A program made the translations under genes and the position numbers. The notes beneath the pieces are model-generated. The model searched no databases, was not told the origin of the DNA, and worked only from the letters and a program-made list of their open reading frames with translations. From Thalassolituus marinus (GTDB taxonomy: Bacteria; Pseudomonadota; Gammaproteobacteria; Pseudomonadales; Oceanobacteraceae), in NCBI RefSeq assembly GCF_020320395.1, contig NZ_JAEDAH010000042.1:7559-71558 (forward strand): a DNA stretch of 64,000 bases, given 5' to 3'. This document shows positions 56,267 through 64,000 of the stretch, piece after piece. The number at the start of each line of letters is the position of its first letter. Within the stretch, counting starts at the first letter, position 1.

Positions 56267-58999
56267 TCAGGAAAGCTTGCCATGGCAATGCTTGTATTTT
56301 TTACCGGAACCGCATGGACAAAGCTCATTGCGGCCCACTTTACGTTCGTCACGCACAAATGGCTGAGCTTCTTCATCTGCTGCCGGTGCTTCTGATTCAC
56401 CAGACATAGACTCAGCCGCAGCATGCTCGTACTGAGCGCGCTCAGCCTGAGCTTCAGCAGCTGCACGACGCTGCTCTTCCATTTCACGTACGTCCTCTTC
56501 CTGACGCACTTTCACATGCGACAGCACGCGGATACTTTCTTTCTTAATGTTGTTCAGCAGCTCCTGGAACAGGCCAAAGGATTCGCGCTTGTATTCCTGT
56601 TTCGGGTTTTTCTGACCATAGCCACGCAGGTGAATACCCTGACGCAGGTGATCCATGGTCGCCAGGTGTTCTTTCCACAGGTTGTCGAGAATCTGCAGCA
56701 TAACCTGCTTCTCAAACATACGGATTGCCTGCGGACCTGCCTGCTGTTCCTTATCTTCGTACGCTTGCTGAACAGCATTCAGAATACGCTCACGCAGGGT
56801 TTCTTCGTACAGTTTATCTTCGCTGTCGAGCCACTGCTGAATCGGAAGTTCGATATCGAACTCAGCTTTCAGATGCGTTTCAAGACCCTGAATATCCCAC
56901 TGCTCTTCCAGACTTTGTGGTGCAATGTAACCATCAATGGCTTCATTCACGACGTCTGCGCGGATGGTGGTAATTACTTCAGAAATGTCGTCCATCGCCA
57001 TCAGATCATTACGCTGGTTGTACACCACTCGACGCTGATCATTGGCCACATCATCGTATTCCAGCAGCTGCTTACGGATATCGAAGTTACGACCTTCAAC
57101 CTTACGCTGGGCTTTCTCAACCGCGTTAGTCACCATACGATGTTCGATGGATTCGCCGTCCTTCATGCCCAGTGCCTGCATCATGCCGCGCATACGCTCC
57201 GACATGAAGATACGCATCAGGTTATCTTCCAGCGACAGGAAGAAACGGGTTGAGCCCGGGTCACCCTGACGACCGGCACGACCACGCAGCTGGTTATCAA
57301 TACGGCGTGATTCATGACGTTCAGTACCAATGATATGCAAACCACCGGCTTCAAGAATATCGTCGTGACGCTTCTTCCAGGCAGCTTTGATCTCAGCGAT
57401 CTGCGCCTCCGATGGGTTCTCCAGAGCAGCAACCTCAGATTCCCAGTTGCCACCCAGCATGATGTCAGTACCACGACCAGCCATGTTGGTAGCGATGGTT
57501 ACTGCGCCCGGACGACCGGCTTCAGCAATAACCTGCGCTTCACGGGCATTTTCCTTGGCGTTCAGAACATTGTGCGCGACTTTGGCTTTGGTCAGCTGCT
57601 GCGACAGATACTCAGATGCTTCAATAGAAGCAGTACCCACCAGAACCGGACGCTGTTGCGCAGTTACTTCGCGGATTTCTTCGATGACCGCGTCGTATTT
57701 CTCTTTCTGAGTGGCATAGATCACATCGTTAAAGTCGATACGACGAATCTGTTTGTTGGTCGGGATAACCACAACATCCAGGTTATAGATCTGCATAAAC
57801 TCGAAGGCTTCGGTATCTGCAGTACCTGTCATACCGCCCAGCTTTTCATACAGACGGAAATAGTTCTGGAAGGTGGTCGACGCCAGTGTCTGGCTCTCTG
57901 CCTGAATCTTCACACCTTCTTTGGCTTCTACGGCCTGGTGCAAACCTTCGCTCCAGCGACGACCCGGCATGGTACGACCAGTGTGCTCATCAACAATCAC
58001 GATCTGACCGTTCTGCACAATGTAATCAACGTTCTTCTGATACACGGCGTGAGCACGCAGCGCAGAATGTACGTGGTGCAGCAGGCTCAGGTTGGTGGCT
58101 GAGTAAAGGCTCTCGCCTTCCTGCAGAATACCTTCTTTGGTCAGCAGCTCTTCGACAAACTCATGACCTTCTTCGGTCAGTTCGATACTGCGGCTCTTTT
58201 CATCGACGATAAAGTGGCCGGTGGTACCACCCTGTCCGCCGTCAATTTCTTCGCCCTTCTCCAGCTGTGGTACCAGTTTATTGATCACGTGGTACAGCTC
58301 GGAACGGTCTTCTGCCGGTCCGGAGATGATCAGCGGCGTACGCGCTTCGTCGATCAGGATAGAGTCCACCTCATCGACAATCGCAAAGTACAGTTCGCGC
58401 TGAACTTTGTCGGCCATCGAGAACGCCATGTTGTCGCGCAGGTAATCGAAGCCAAATTCGTTGTTGGTACCGTATACGATATCGCACTGATACTGGCTGC
58501 GTTTTTCTTCACCCTGCTGACCCGGTACAACCACACCAACCGACAGGCCAAGGAATTCGTATAAAGGACGCATCCAGTTAGCGTCACGACGCGCCAGATA
58601 GTCGTTCACGGTAACCACGTGAACGCTCTTTCCGGTCAATGCATTCAGATAAGTAGGCAACGTACCCACCAGAGTCTTACCTTCACCGGTACGCATCTCC
58701 GCGATACGGCCTTCGTGCAGCGTAATACCACCGATCATCTGTACATCGAAGTGGCGCATGCCCATGACACGGGTGCTGGCCTCACGACAGACTGCAAAGG
58801 CTTCAGGTAATAAGGCATCCAGATTCTCTCCCTGCGAGAGACGCTGACGAAATTCCTGCGTTTTGGCTTTCAGTTCATCGTCGCTGAGGGACTTGAGGGA
58901 TTCTTCGAGGGCGTTGATGCGGGCTACCAGTTTGCCCATGCGCTTCAGTTCACGGCTGTTCTTACTGCCGAAGATCTTGCGAAAGAGGTTACCAATCAT
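56267..58999 (-). CDS. secA: Preprotein translocase ATPase SecA
   Basis: Drives secretion through SecYEG. 910 residues from the ATG at 58999 ([20 protein letters not shown]); the frame extends to 59023. Walker A GEGKT is at 105-109, the DEVD-type box reads [20 protein letters not shown] in part, and the zinc tail is [14 protein letters not shown]. Downstream of the M23 peptidase, as part of the division/envelope cluster. Confidence 0.97.
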   Translation of the reverse strand: MIGNLFRKIFGSKNSRELKRMGKLVARINALEESLKSLSDDELKAKTQEFRQRLSQGENLDALLPEAFAVCREASTRVMGMRHFDVQMIGGITLHEGRIAEMRTGEGKTLVGTLPTYLNALTGKSVHVVTVNDYLARRDANWMRPLYEFLGLSVGVVVPGQQGEEKRSQYQCDIVYGTNNEFGFDYLRDNMAFSMADKVQRELYFAIVDEVDSILIDEARTPLIISGPAEDRSELYHVINKLVPQLEKGEEIDGGQGGTTGHFIVDEKSRSIELTEEGHEFVEELLTKEGILQEGESLYSATNLSLLHHVHSALRAHAVYQKNVDYIVQNGQIVIVDEHTGRTMPGRRWSEGLHQAVEAKEGVKIQAESQTLASTTFQNYFRLYEKLGGMTGTADTEAFEFMQIYNLDVVVIPTNKQIRRIDFNDVIYATQKEKYDAVIEEIREVTAQQRPVLVGTASIEASEYLSQQLTKAKVAHNVLNAKENAREAQVIAEAGRPGAVTIATNMAGRGTDIMLGGNWESEVAALENPSEAQIAEIKAAWKKRHDDILEAGGLHIIGTERHESRRIDNQLRGRAGRQGDPGSTRFFLSLEDNLMRIFMSERMRGMMQALGMKDGESIEHRMVTNAVEKAQRKVEGRNFDIRKQLLEYDDVANDQRRVVYNQRNDLMAMDDISEVITTIRADVVNEAIDGYIAPQSLEEQWDIQGLETHLKAEFDIELPIQQWLDSEDKLYEETLRERILNAVQQAYEDKEQQAGPQAIRMFEKQVMLQILDNLWKEHLATMDHLRQGIHLRGYGQKNPKQEYKRESFGLFQELLNNIKKESIRVLSHVKVRQEEDVREMEEQRRAAAEAQAERAQYEHAAAESMSGESEAPAADEEAQPFVRDERKVGRNELCPCGSGKKYKHCHGKLS

Positions 59000-59097
59000 G
59001 GTTTTATCGTTATCCGAATACAAAAATAGGGCGCAGGGCCAAAGTGCTAAAGGCTACTTATAACCCAGAATGATGACAAGCGTATTGAATAGATAGA

Positions 59098-60024
59098 TTA
59101 CCGCGGTTTGCGGTGAATATAGGCCGCTGGATCGACTGTCCGGCCGTTTTTATACACTTCGAAGTGAACGTGCGGGCCAGTAGAACGGCCGCTGCTACCC
59201 ATCAGGGCAACGATATCGCCTTTTCGCACCACATCGCCAAGAGCAACTTTCAGCTCTTCGCAGTGTGCATAGCGTGTTTTGTAACCATTACCATGGTTGA
59301 TCTCAACCAGATTACCGTAGCCATAGCGCGGCCCAGACCAGGTCACCACGCCGGACGCCACAGCGACAATATCAGCACCCATCTTGCCGGCGAAATCGAC
59401 GCCCGCGTGCCAGGCCAGACGGCCAGTAAATGGATCTGTACGCTTACCATAGCGTGATGACATCCAGCCACGGGTAATCGGACGGCCAGCAACAAAGGTA
59501 TCAGAACTCAGCTTATTCGCTGACATCAGGTCATCAAGCACTTCCAGCTGCTGTTCACGGCTGTCGATACGTTCCGCCAGTTCATCCAGCACTTCGCTGA
59601 TTTCCGGCACCTGATAGGCTTCGCCCAGCGTGCCCGGACCACCAACGGCGGGCTGCATAGCGAAATCGAATTCTTCGGAATTAAGATCGGATACATCCAC
59701 CAGACGCTCACCAAGGGCATCAAGACGGAGTAACTTGGCCTGAAGTTCGGCCAGACGCAGCGTCAGAGCTTCGAGCTCCTGATCAGTCTGCTTGCGAATC
59801 TGCTGAAGCTCCTGCTTCTGCATATTAAGGTCGTGTTCCCACGCCTTGGCAGCATTGAGGTCGAGTACACCTTCATCTGCGAGACGTTCCGCCAGCCAAT
59901 AGCCAGCCGCACCCATCGCAAAAGGCAATGCGAACAGGAATCCGAACATCATCGTACGCGCCGAAGAACTCAGCGTGTACGTGCGGGATTCACCATGTCG
60001 TCGACCTACAATAATGATATTCAT
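59098..60024 (-). CDS. M23 family (LytM-like) peptidase
   Basis: 308 residues. One N-terminal membrane segment (about 27-47), a coiled coil (about 60-110), and a C-terminal LytM domain. The zinc and catalytic residues are intact: WHAGVDFAG, HxH in GPHVHFEVY. This implies an active peptidoglycan endopeptidase anchored in the inner membrane, facing the periplasm. Located between lpxC and secA, also the case in Pseudomonas relatives. Confidence 0.9.
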   Translation of the reverse strand: MNIIIVGRRHGESRTYTLSSSARTMMFGFLFALPFAMGAAGYWLAERLADEGVLDLNAAKAWEHDLNMQKQELQQIRKQTDQELEALTLRLAELQAKLLRLDALGERLVDVSDLNSEEFDFAMQPAVGGPGTLGEAYQVPEISEVLDELAERIDSREQQLEVLDDLMSANKLSSDTFVAGRPITRGWMSSRYGKRTDPFTGRLAWHAGVDFAGKMGADIVAVASGVVTWSGPRYGYGNLVEINHGNGYKTRYAHCEELKVALGDVVRKGDIVALMGSSGRSTGPHVHFEVYKNGRTVDPAAYIHRKPR

Positions 60025-60153
60025 AGTCAGCTATTTACTTCCTGCCCGGTTGCCACCCGGCCGTTTCCTCTCTGGAGGCCCGACAAAACAAAGGCCATAA
60101 CTCAATTATGGCCTTTGATTGAAGATACTCAAACGGAATACTGTATCAATAAG

Positions 60154-61062
60154 TTAACCGGCTGCGGCTGGACGCATATAGGAAATCGGTGCGCTTTCTT
60201 CAGCGAATTCAACGAATTCCCAGGCATCTTCCTGAGCCAGCAGCTCTCGCAGCAACTTGTTGTTCAGGCCGTGACCGGATTTGTAACCAATGTACTCACC
60301 AATCAGGCTGTGACCGAGCAGATACAGGTCACCTACCGCATCCAGAATCTTGTGTTTAACAAACTCGTCATCGTAACGCAGACCGTCTTCATTAAGAACA
60401 CGGTAATCATCAACAACGATGGCATTCTTGACACTACCGCCCAGTGCAAGATTCTTGGAGCGCATATACTCCAGATCTTTTGTGAAACCGAATGTGCGCG
60501 CACGGCTCACTTCCTTCACATAGGAGGTAGATGAAAAGTCCAGACTGGCTTTCTGGATGCTCTGTTTAAACACAGGGTGATCAAAATCAATTTCAAAGCT
60601 GACCTTGAAGCCCTCATAAGGTACAAACGAAGCGATCTTGTCGCCTTCGCGTACTTCAACCTTACGTTTGATACGGATGAAACGCTTAGGCGCTTCCTGT
60701 TCAACAATACCAGCAGATTGCAGCAGGAATACGAATGGGCCGGAGCTACCATCCATAATAGGAACTTCCTGAGCGCTGAGTTCAACAATCGCATTGTCGA
60801 TACCCAGACCTGCCATGGCAGACAGCAAATGTTCGACGGTATCCACCTTCGCATGGTCTTTAACCAGCGTCGTAGACAGGGTCGTTTCTCCCACGGCGAC
60901 AGCATTCGCCGGGATATCGACCACTGGCTCGAGGTCCGTACGGCGGAATACAATGCCCGAATTCACCGGAGCAGGCTTCAGGGTCAGGTATACCTTTTCA
61001 CCAGAGTGAAGGCCTACCCCTGTTGCCCGGATTGTATTTTTAAGCGTACGTTGTGGAATCAT
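60154..61062 (-). CDS. lpxC: UDP-3-O-acyl-N-acetylglucosamine deacetylase
   Basis: Zinc deacetylase, the committed step of lipid A synthesis. 302 residues from the ATG at 61062 ([20 protein letters not shown]); the frame extends to 61089. The zinc ligand His78 is in [10 protein letters not shown], and [14 protein letters not shown] supplies the others. GHGLNNKL has the catalytic His. It lies downstream of ftsZ. Confidence 0.97.
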   Translation of the reverse strand: MIPQRTLKNTIRATGVGLHSGEKVYLTLKPAPVNSGIVFRRTDLEPVVDIPANAVAVGETTLSTTLVKDHAKVDTVEHLLSAMAGLGIDNAIVELSAQEVPIMDGSSGPFVFLLQSAGIVEQEAPKRFIRIKRKVEVREGDKIASFVPYEGFKVSFEIDFDHPVFKQSIQKASLDFSSTSYVKEVSRARTFGFTKDLEYMRSKNLALGGSVKNAIVVDDYRVLNEDGLRYDDEFVKHKILDAVGDLYLLGHSLIGEYIGYKSGHGLNNKLLRELLAQEDAWEFVEFAEESAPISYMRPAAAG

Positions 61063-61156
61063 CTGAACAATCCTGCCATTGTTGAGCAAATTTCATACAA
61101 AAATTAACCAAGCCGGCATTATAGCAGCATCAAAGGAATGTGCTAGTACACATTCC

Positions 61157-62335
61157 TTAGTCTGCCTGACGACGCAGGAAAGCCGGGATATCCAGGTAGT
61201 CCATATCAGGACGGTCTGCGACATCGATCTGCTTCGCGGCGCTACCGGACTGACGACTTACCGTTGGACGATCCAGCTGACTGTAGTCTGGCGTGCCATC
61301 TGCCTTACGAACGGTGTTATCGACAACTTTCGTTGGCTTTGGTTCCTCAACAACGTCCTGACGACCCAGTCCCGTTGCAACAACAGTTACACGCAGTTCA
61401 TCAGACAGTTCCGGATCAATCACCGTGCCAACCACAACAGTGGCGTTTTCAGAGGCAAACTCTTCAACAACAGCACCGACTTCACTGAATTCACCCAGTG
61501 ACAGATCAAAACCGGCAGTGACGTTAACCAGAATACCGCGAGCACCACGCAGATCGACATCTTCCAGCAGAGGACTGCCAATCGCTGCTTCCGCTGCTTC
61601 GCGAGCACGGTTTTCACCACTGGCAACACCAGTACCCATCATCGCCTGACCCATTTCAGACATCACAGTACGGACGTCCGCAAAGTCGACGTTGATCATA
61701 CCCGGACGGGTGATCAGATCAGCGATACCCTGAACGGCACCCTGTAATACGTTGTTCGCTGCTTTAAATGCATCCAGCAGAGAGGTGTTCTTGCCCAGTA
61801 CAGACAGAAGCTTCTCGTTTGGAATCGTGATCAGAGAGTCAACATTCTCTGCCAGCTGCTTAAGACCCTGGTCGGCGGCAGTCATACGCTTCTTGCCTTC
61901 GAACGGGAATGGTTTAGTAACCACAGCAACAGTCAGAATGCCCATTTCCTTGGCCACTTCTGCAACGACTGGCGCGCCACCGGTACCCGTACCACCACCC
62001 ATACCGGCAGTGATGAATACCATATCGGCACCTTTCAGCGATTCTGCGATGCGCTCACGATCTTCCAGAGCAGCCTGACGGCCGACTTCCGGATTGGCAC
62101 CAGCACCCAGCCCCTTAGTCAGGCCTGAACCCAGTTGAATAATTGATCGGGAGCTGACATTACGCAGCGCCTGTGAATCGGTATTAGCACAGATGAAATC
62201 AACACCTTCGATGTGATTTTCCACCATATGCTGGACGGCATTACCGCCACCACCACCGACACCCACAACTTTAATTATTGCGGATTGTTGTAAATCATCT
62301 GCCAGTTCGAACATATCTCCATCTCTCTGAGACAT
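61157..62335 (-). CDS. ftsZ: Cell division protein FtsZ
   Basis: Tubulin homologue that forms the division ring. 392 residues. GTP signature GGGTGTGG at 113-120, T7 loop [15 protein letters not shown], a variable linker, and the conserved C-terminal peptide [13 protein letters not shown], which binds FtsA and ZipA. The ATG at 62335 has AAGGAG eight bases upstream; ATG at 62314 is an alternative. Confidence 0.98.
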   Translation of the reverse strand: MSQRDGDMFELADDLQQSAIIKVVGVGGGGGNAVQHMVENHIEGVDFICANTDSQALRNVSSRSIIQLGSGLTKGLGAGANPEVGRQAALEDRERIAESLKGADMVFITAGMGGGTGTGGAPVVAEVAKEMGILTVAVVTKPFPFEGKKRMTAADQGLKQLAENVDSLITIPNEKLLSVLGKNTSLLDAFKAANNVLQGAVQGIADLITRPGMINVDFADVRTVMSEMGQAMMGTGVASGENRAREAAEAAIGSPLLEDVDLRGARGILVNVTAGFDLSLGEFSEVGAVVEEFASENATVVVGTVIDPELSDELRVTVVATGLGRQDVVEEPKPTKVVDNTVRKADGTPDYSQLDRPTVSRQSGSAAKQIDVADRPDMDYLDIPAFLRRQAD

Positions 62336-62374
62336 AACATTATCTCCTTAGCCGCGCGCTGCTGTTATTTAATA

Positions 62375-63610
62375 TTAAAAGTTGCCTTTAATCCAATCTT
62401 TTATGCGACCGAAAACGTTGTTTTCGAGCTCATCAACCGGACTATTTTTCGCTTTATTCTGCTGCTGTCGTACCGCATACAACAAAAGACCGACAGCGGT
62501 GGAATAAATCGGGTTATTTATGACGTCAGTCAGACCGGAAACCCCATAAGGTTTGGCCAACCTGACCGGCATATGGAATATCTCTTCGGCCAGTTCAACG
62601 ACCCCTTCCATTTTTGCCGTACCACCGGTAAGAACGATGCCGGCAGCGACCATATCCTCAAAACCGCTGCGACGAAGTTCTGCCTGAATCAGAGTAAAGA
62701 GTTCGTCATAACGAGGCTCAACCACTTCCGCCAATGCCTGACGGGAAAGATCCCGCGGCGGGCGTTCGCCGACACTCGGAACCTTGATCGTTTCATCGGC
62801 ACGGGCAAGCTGCGTCAGAGCACAGGCATACTTGATCTTAATTTTTTCAGCATGCTGCGTCGGCGTACGTAACGCCATCGCAATATCATTGGTCACCTGA
62901 TCGCCAGCAATCGGAATTACCGCTGTATGACGAATAGCTCCTTCGGTAAAAATAGCGATATCCGTGGTGCCACCACCAATATCGACCATACATACACCCA
63001 GTTCCCGTTCGTCATCGGTTAATACCGCATAACTGGAGGCCAGCTGTTCCAGAATAATGGCGTCAGTCTGCAATCCGCAGCGCTGTACACAACGCTCAAT
63101 ATTCTGAGCTGCATTAACCGCTCCGGTAACCAGATGCACTTTAGCTTCCAGTCGAACCCCGGACATTCCTACCGGTTCTTTAATGCCTTCCTGGTTATCT
63201 ACAACGTATTCCTGTGGCAGCACATGCAGAATGCGTTGGTCCTGTGGAATTGCCACAGCCTGGGCCGCATCAATTACACGTTCAATATCGGTAGCGGTCA
63301 CTTCGCGATCACGCACGGCAACAATGCCGTGCGAATTCATCGAGTGAATATGACTGCCTGCAATCCCTGCATACACTGAGTGGATGGTACAACCCGCCAT
63401 CAGTTCGGCTTCCTCCACAGCTCGCTTAATGGACTGAACGGTGGATTCAATATTTACGACCACACCTTTTTTCAGACCGCGGCTTGGATGAGATCCCAGA
63501 CCAACAACTTCAATATTGCCGTCTTCGTCGACTTCGCCAACGATCGAGACAATTTTGGACGTACCAATATCCAGGCCAACCAGCATGTTCTTTTGTTGCA
63601 CCTGACTCAT
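62375..63610 (-). CDS. ftsA: Cell division protein FtsA
   Basis: Actin-like protein that tethers FtsZ to the membrane. 411 residues from the ATG at 63610, which has AGGAG upstream and overlaps the ftsQ stop (TGATG). LVGLDIGTSKIVSIVGE is phosphate 1 and VDIGGGTTDIAIF phosphate 2. The C-terminal amphipathic helix (FGRIKDWIKGNF) is the membrane anchor. Confidence 0.97.
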   Translation of the reverse strand: MSQVQQKNMLVGLDIGTSKIVSIVGEVDEDGNIEVVGLGSHPSRGLKKGVVVNIESTVQSIKRAVEEAELMAGCTIHSVYAGIAGSHIHSMNSHGIVAVRDREVTATDIERVIDAAQAVAIPQDQRILHVLPQEYVVDNQEGIKEPVGMSGVRLEAKVHLVTGAVNAAQNIERCVQRCGLQTDAIILEQLASSYAVLTDDERELGVCMVDIGGGTTDIAIFTEGAIRHTAVIPIAGDQVTNDIAMALRTPTQHAEKIKIKYACALTQLARADETIKVPSVGERPPRDLSRQALAEVVEPRYDELFTLIQAELRRSGFEDMVAAGIVLTGGTAKMEGVVELAEEIFHMPVRLAKPYGVSGLTDVINNPIYSTAVGLLLYAVRQQQNKAKNSPVDELENNVFGRIKDWIKGNF

Positions 63611-64000
63611 CACCCCATCTCCTGTTCGGACCGCCATGCAATAGCAGCCCCTTTGCCATAACGTAAATCCAGACTGCGCACTTTTTCCTGCGGCAGCTTC
63701 GCCAGCAACCGTTCAAGCCGGTGCAGACGCTCTTCAAAATACTGGCGGCCAAACTTAACCAGCCAGCCATTGCTTAACCGAACCTCGACCGCGCCGACAG
63801 CATCCACCGACAGCCGCTCAATTTTCAGTTCCCGCTCCGTCAGATTCTGCTGAATCCGGCGAAAGTAACGCATCGCGCTATCGGCATTAATCTGCTGCCC
63901 TTCGATGCGCGTCAGTCCATCAGTATTCAGCCCTGTCGGTATCTCACTGATACGACCACTGACGCTGAGCAACTGGTTGTCATTCCACAGTGCCATTGGC
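63610..64000 (-). CDS. ftsQ: Cell division protein FtsQ (C-terminal part, cut by window end)
   Basis: About 130 residues of the C-terminal beta domain; the N terminus, membrane segment and POTRA domain lie beyond the window. YFRRIQQNLTERELKIERL and LRLSNGW-like VRLSNGWLVKFGR are typical. Overlaps ftsA, as in the dcw cluster order ftsQ-ftsA-ftsZ. Confidence 0.9.
   Translation of the reverse strand, partial: PMALWNDNQLLSVSGRISEIPTGLNTDGLTRIEGQQINADSAMRYFRRIQQNLTERELKIERLSVDAVGAVEVRLSNGWLVKFGRQYFEERLHRLERLLAKLPQEKVRSLDLRYGKGAAIAWRSEQEMG

Noticed and set aside
63610-64000. Short FtsQ as a truncated gene
   Set aside because: The frame remains open to the window edge, so it is cut by the window only.

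Overview
The window is a stretch of gammaproteobacterial chromosome, roughly 53% GC by eye, almost entirely made of dense housekeeping genes. Several blocks have the gene order familiar from Pseudomonas and its marine relatives: moeB-prmC-prfA-hemA-TPR-lolB-ispE-tRNA(Gln)-prs-rplY-pth-ychF, miaB-phoH-ybeY-corC-lnt, and ftsQ-ftsA-ftsZ-lpxC-secA-argJ. A NhaD-type sodium/proton antiporter, a sulfide:quinone oxidoreductase and an imuA-imuB-dnaE2 mutagenesis cassette fit a free-living marine member of the Oceanospirillales. That assignment is an inference from gene content; no species can be named from the sequence alone.

Layout. 1-454 is non-coding and rich in palindromes. 455-1926 (minus) holds a class I DAHP synthase behind an attenuation leader: an aromatic-rich leader peptide, mutually exclusive RNA stems, a rho-independent terminator, and then a second small ORF ending Tyr-Trp-Tyr. 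2038-5393 (minus) is cmoB-cmoA and rmuC. 5555-10863 (plus) is the LexA-controlled imuA-imuB-dnaE2 cassette behind two LexA-like boxes. 11162-14347 (plus) is a three-gene signalling unit: a single-domain receiver, a CheC-type phosphatase and a PAS-GGDEF-EAL protein. 14437-23702 is a mixed region: ybiT, a PilJ-domain periplasmic protein, a cyclic-nucleotide-binding-fold protein, a GH114-like lipoprotein, nhaD, a GST, a lipoprotein, tilS and a methyltransferase.

23719-24413 is rnpB (minus), followed by a tandem array of copies of its own 3' tail, each carrying a terminator. A less conserved segment follows (24455-29160): a marR/hydrolase pair, a truncated CoiA-like gene, a RAYT/Y1 transposase with a tandemly duplicated 5' end, and an orphan membrane protein. 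This is the only part that looks acquired.

29221-33004 is rsmI divergent from lpoA-yraN-diaA. 33082-34365 (minus) is sqr. 34583-38573 (minus) is moeB-prmC-prfA-hemA. 38737-45642 (plus) is TPR-lolB-ispE-tRNA(Gln)-prs-rplY-pth-ychF. 45793-48780 is a TetR regulator, an operator-linked 51-residue small ORF, two proteins of unknown function and a DUF1820 protein. 48929-54620 (plus) is miaB-phoH-ybeY-corC-lnt plus a small membrane protein. 54624-64000 (minus) is mutT-argJ-secA-M23 peptidase-lpxC-ftsZ-ftsA-ftsQ, with ftsQ running off the window.

The most notable signals are the two-leader aromatic control region upstream of the DAHP synthase, the rnpB 3'-tail array, the duplicated RAYT upstream region, and the TetR operator shared with an unannotated small ORF.
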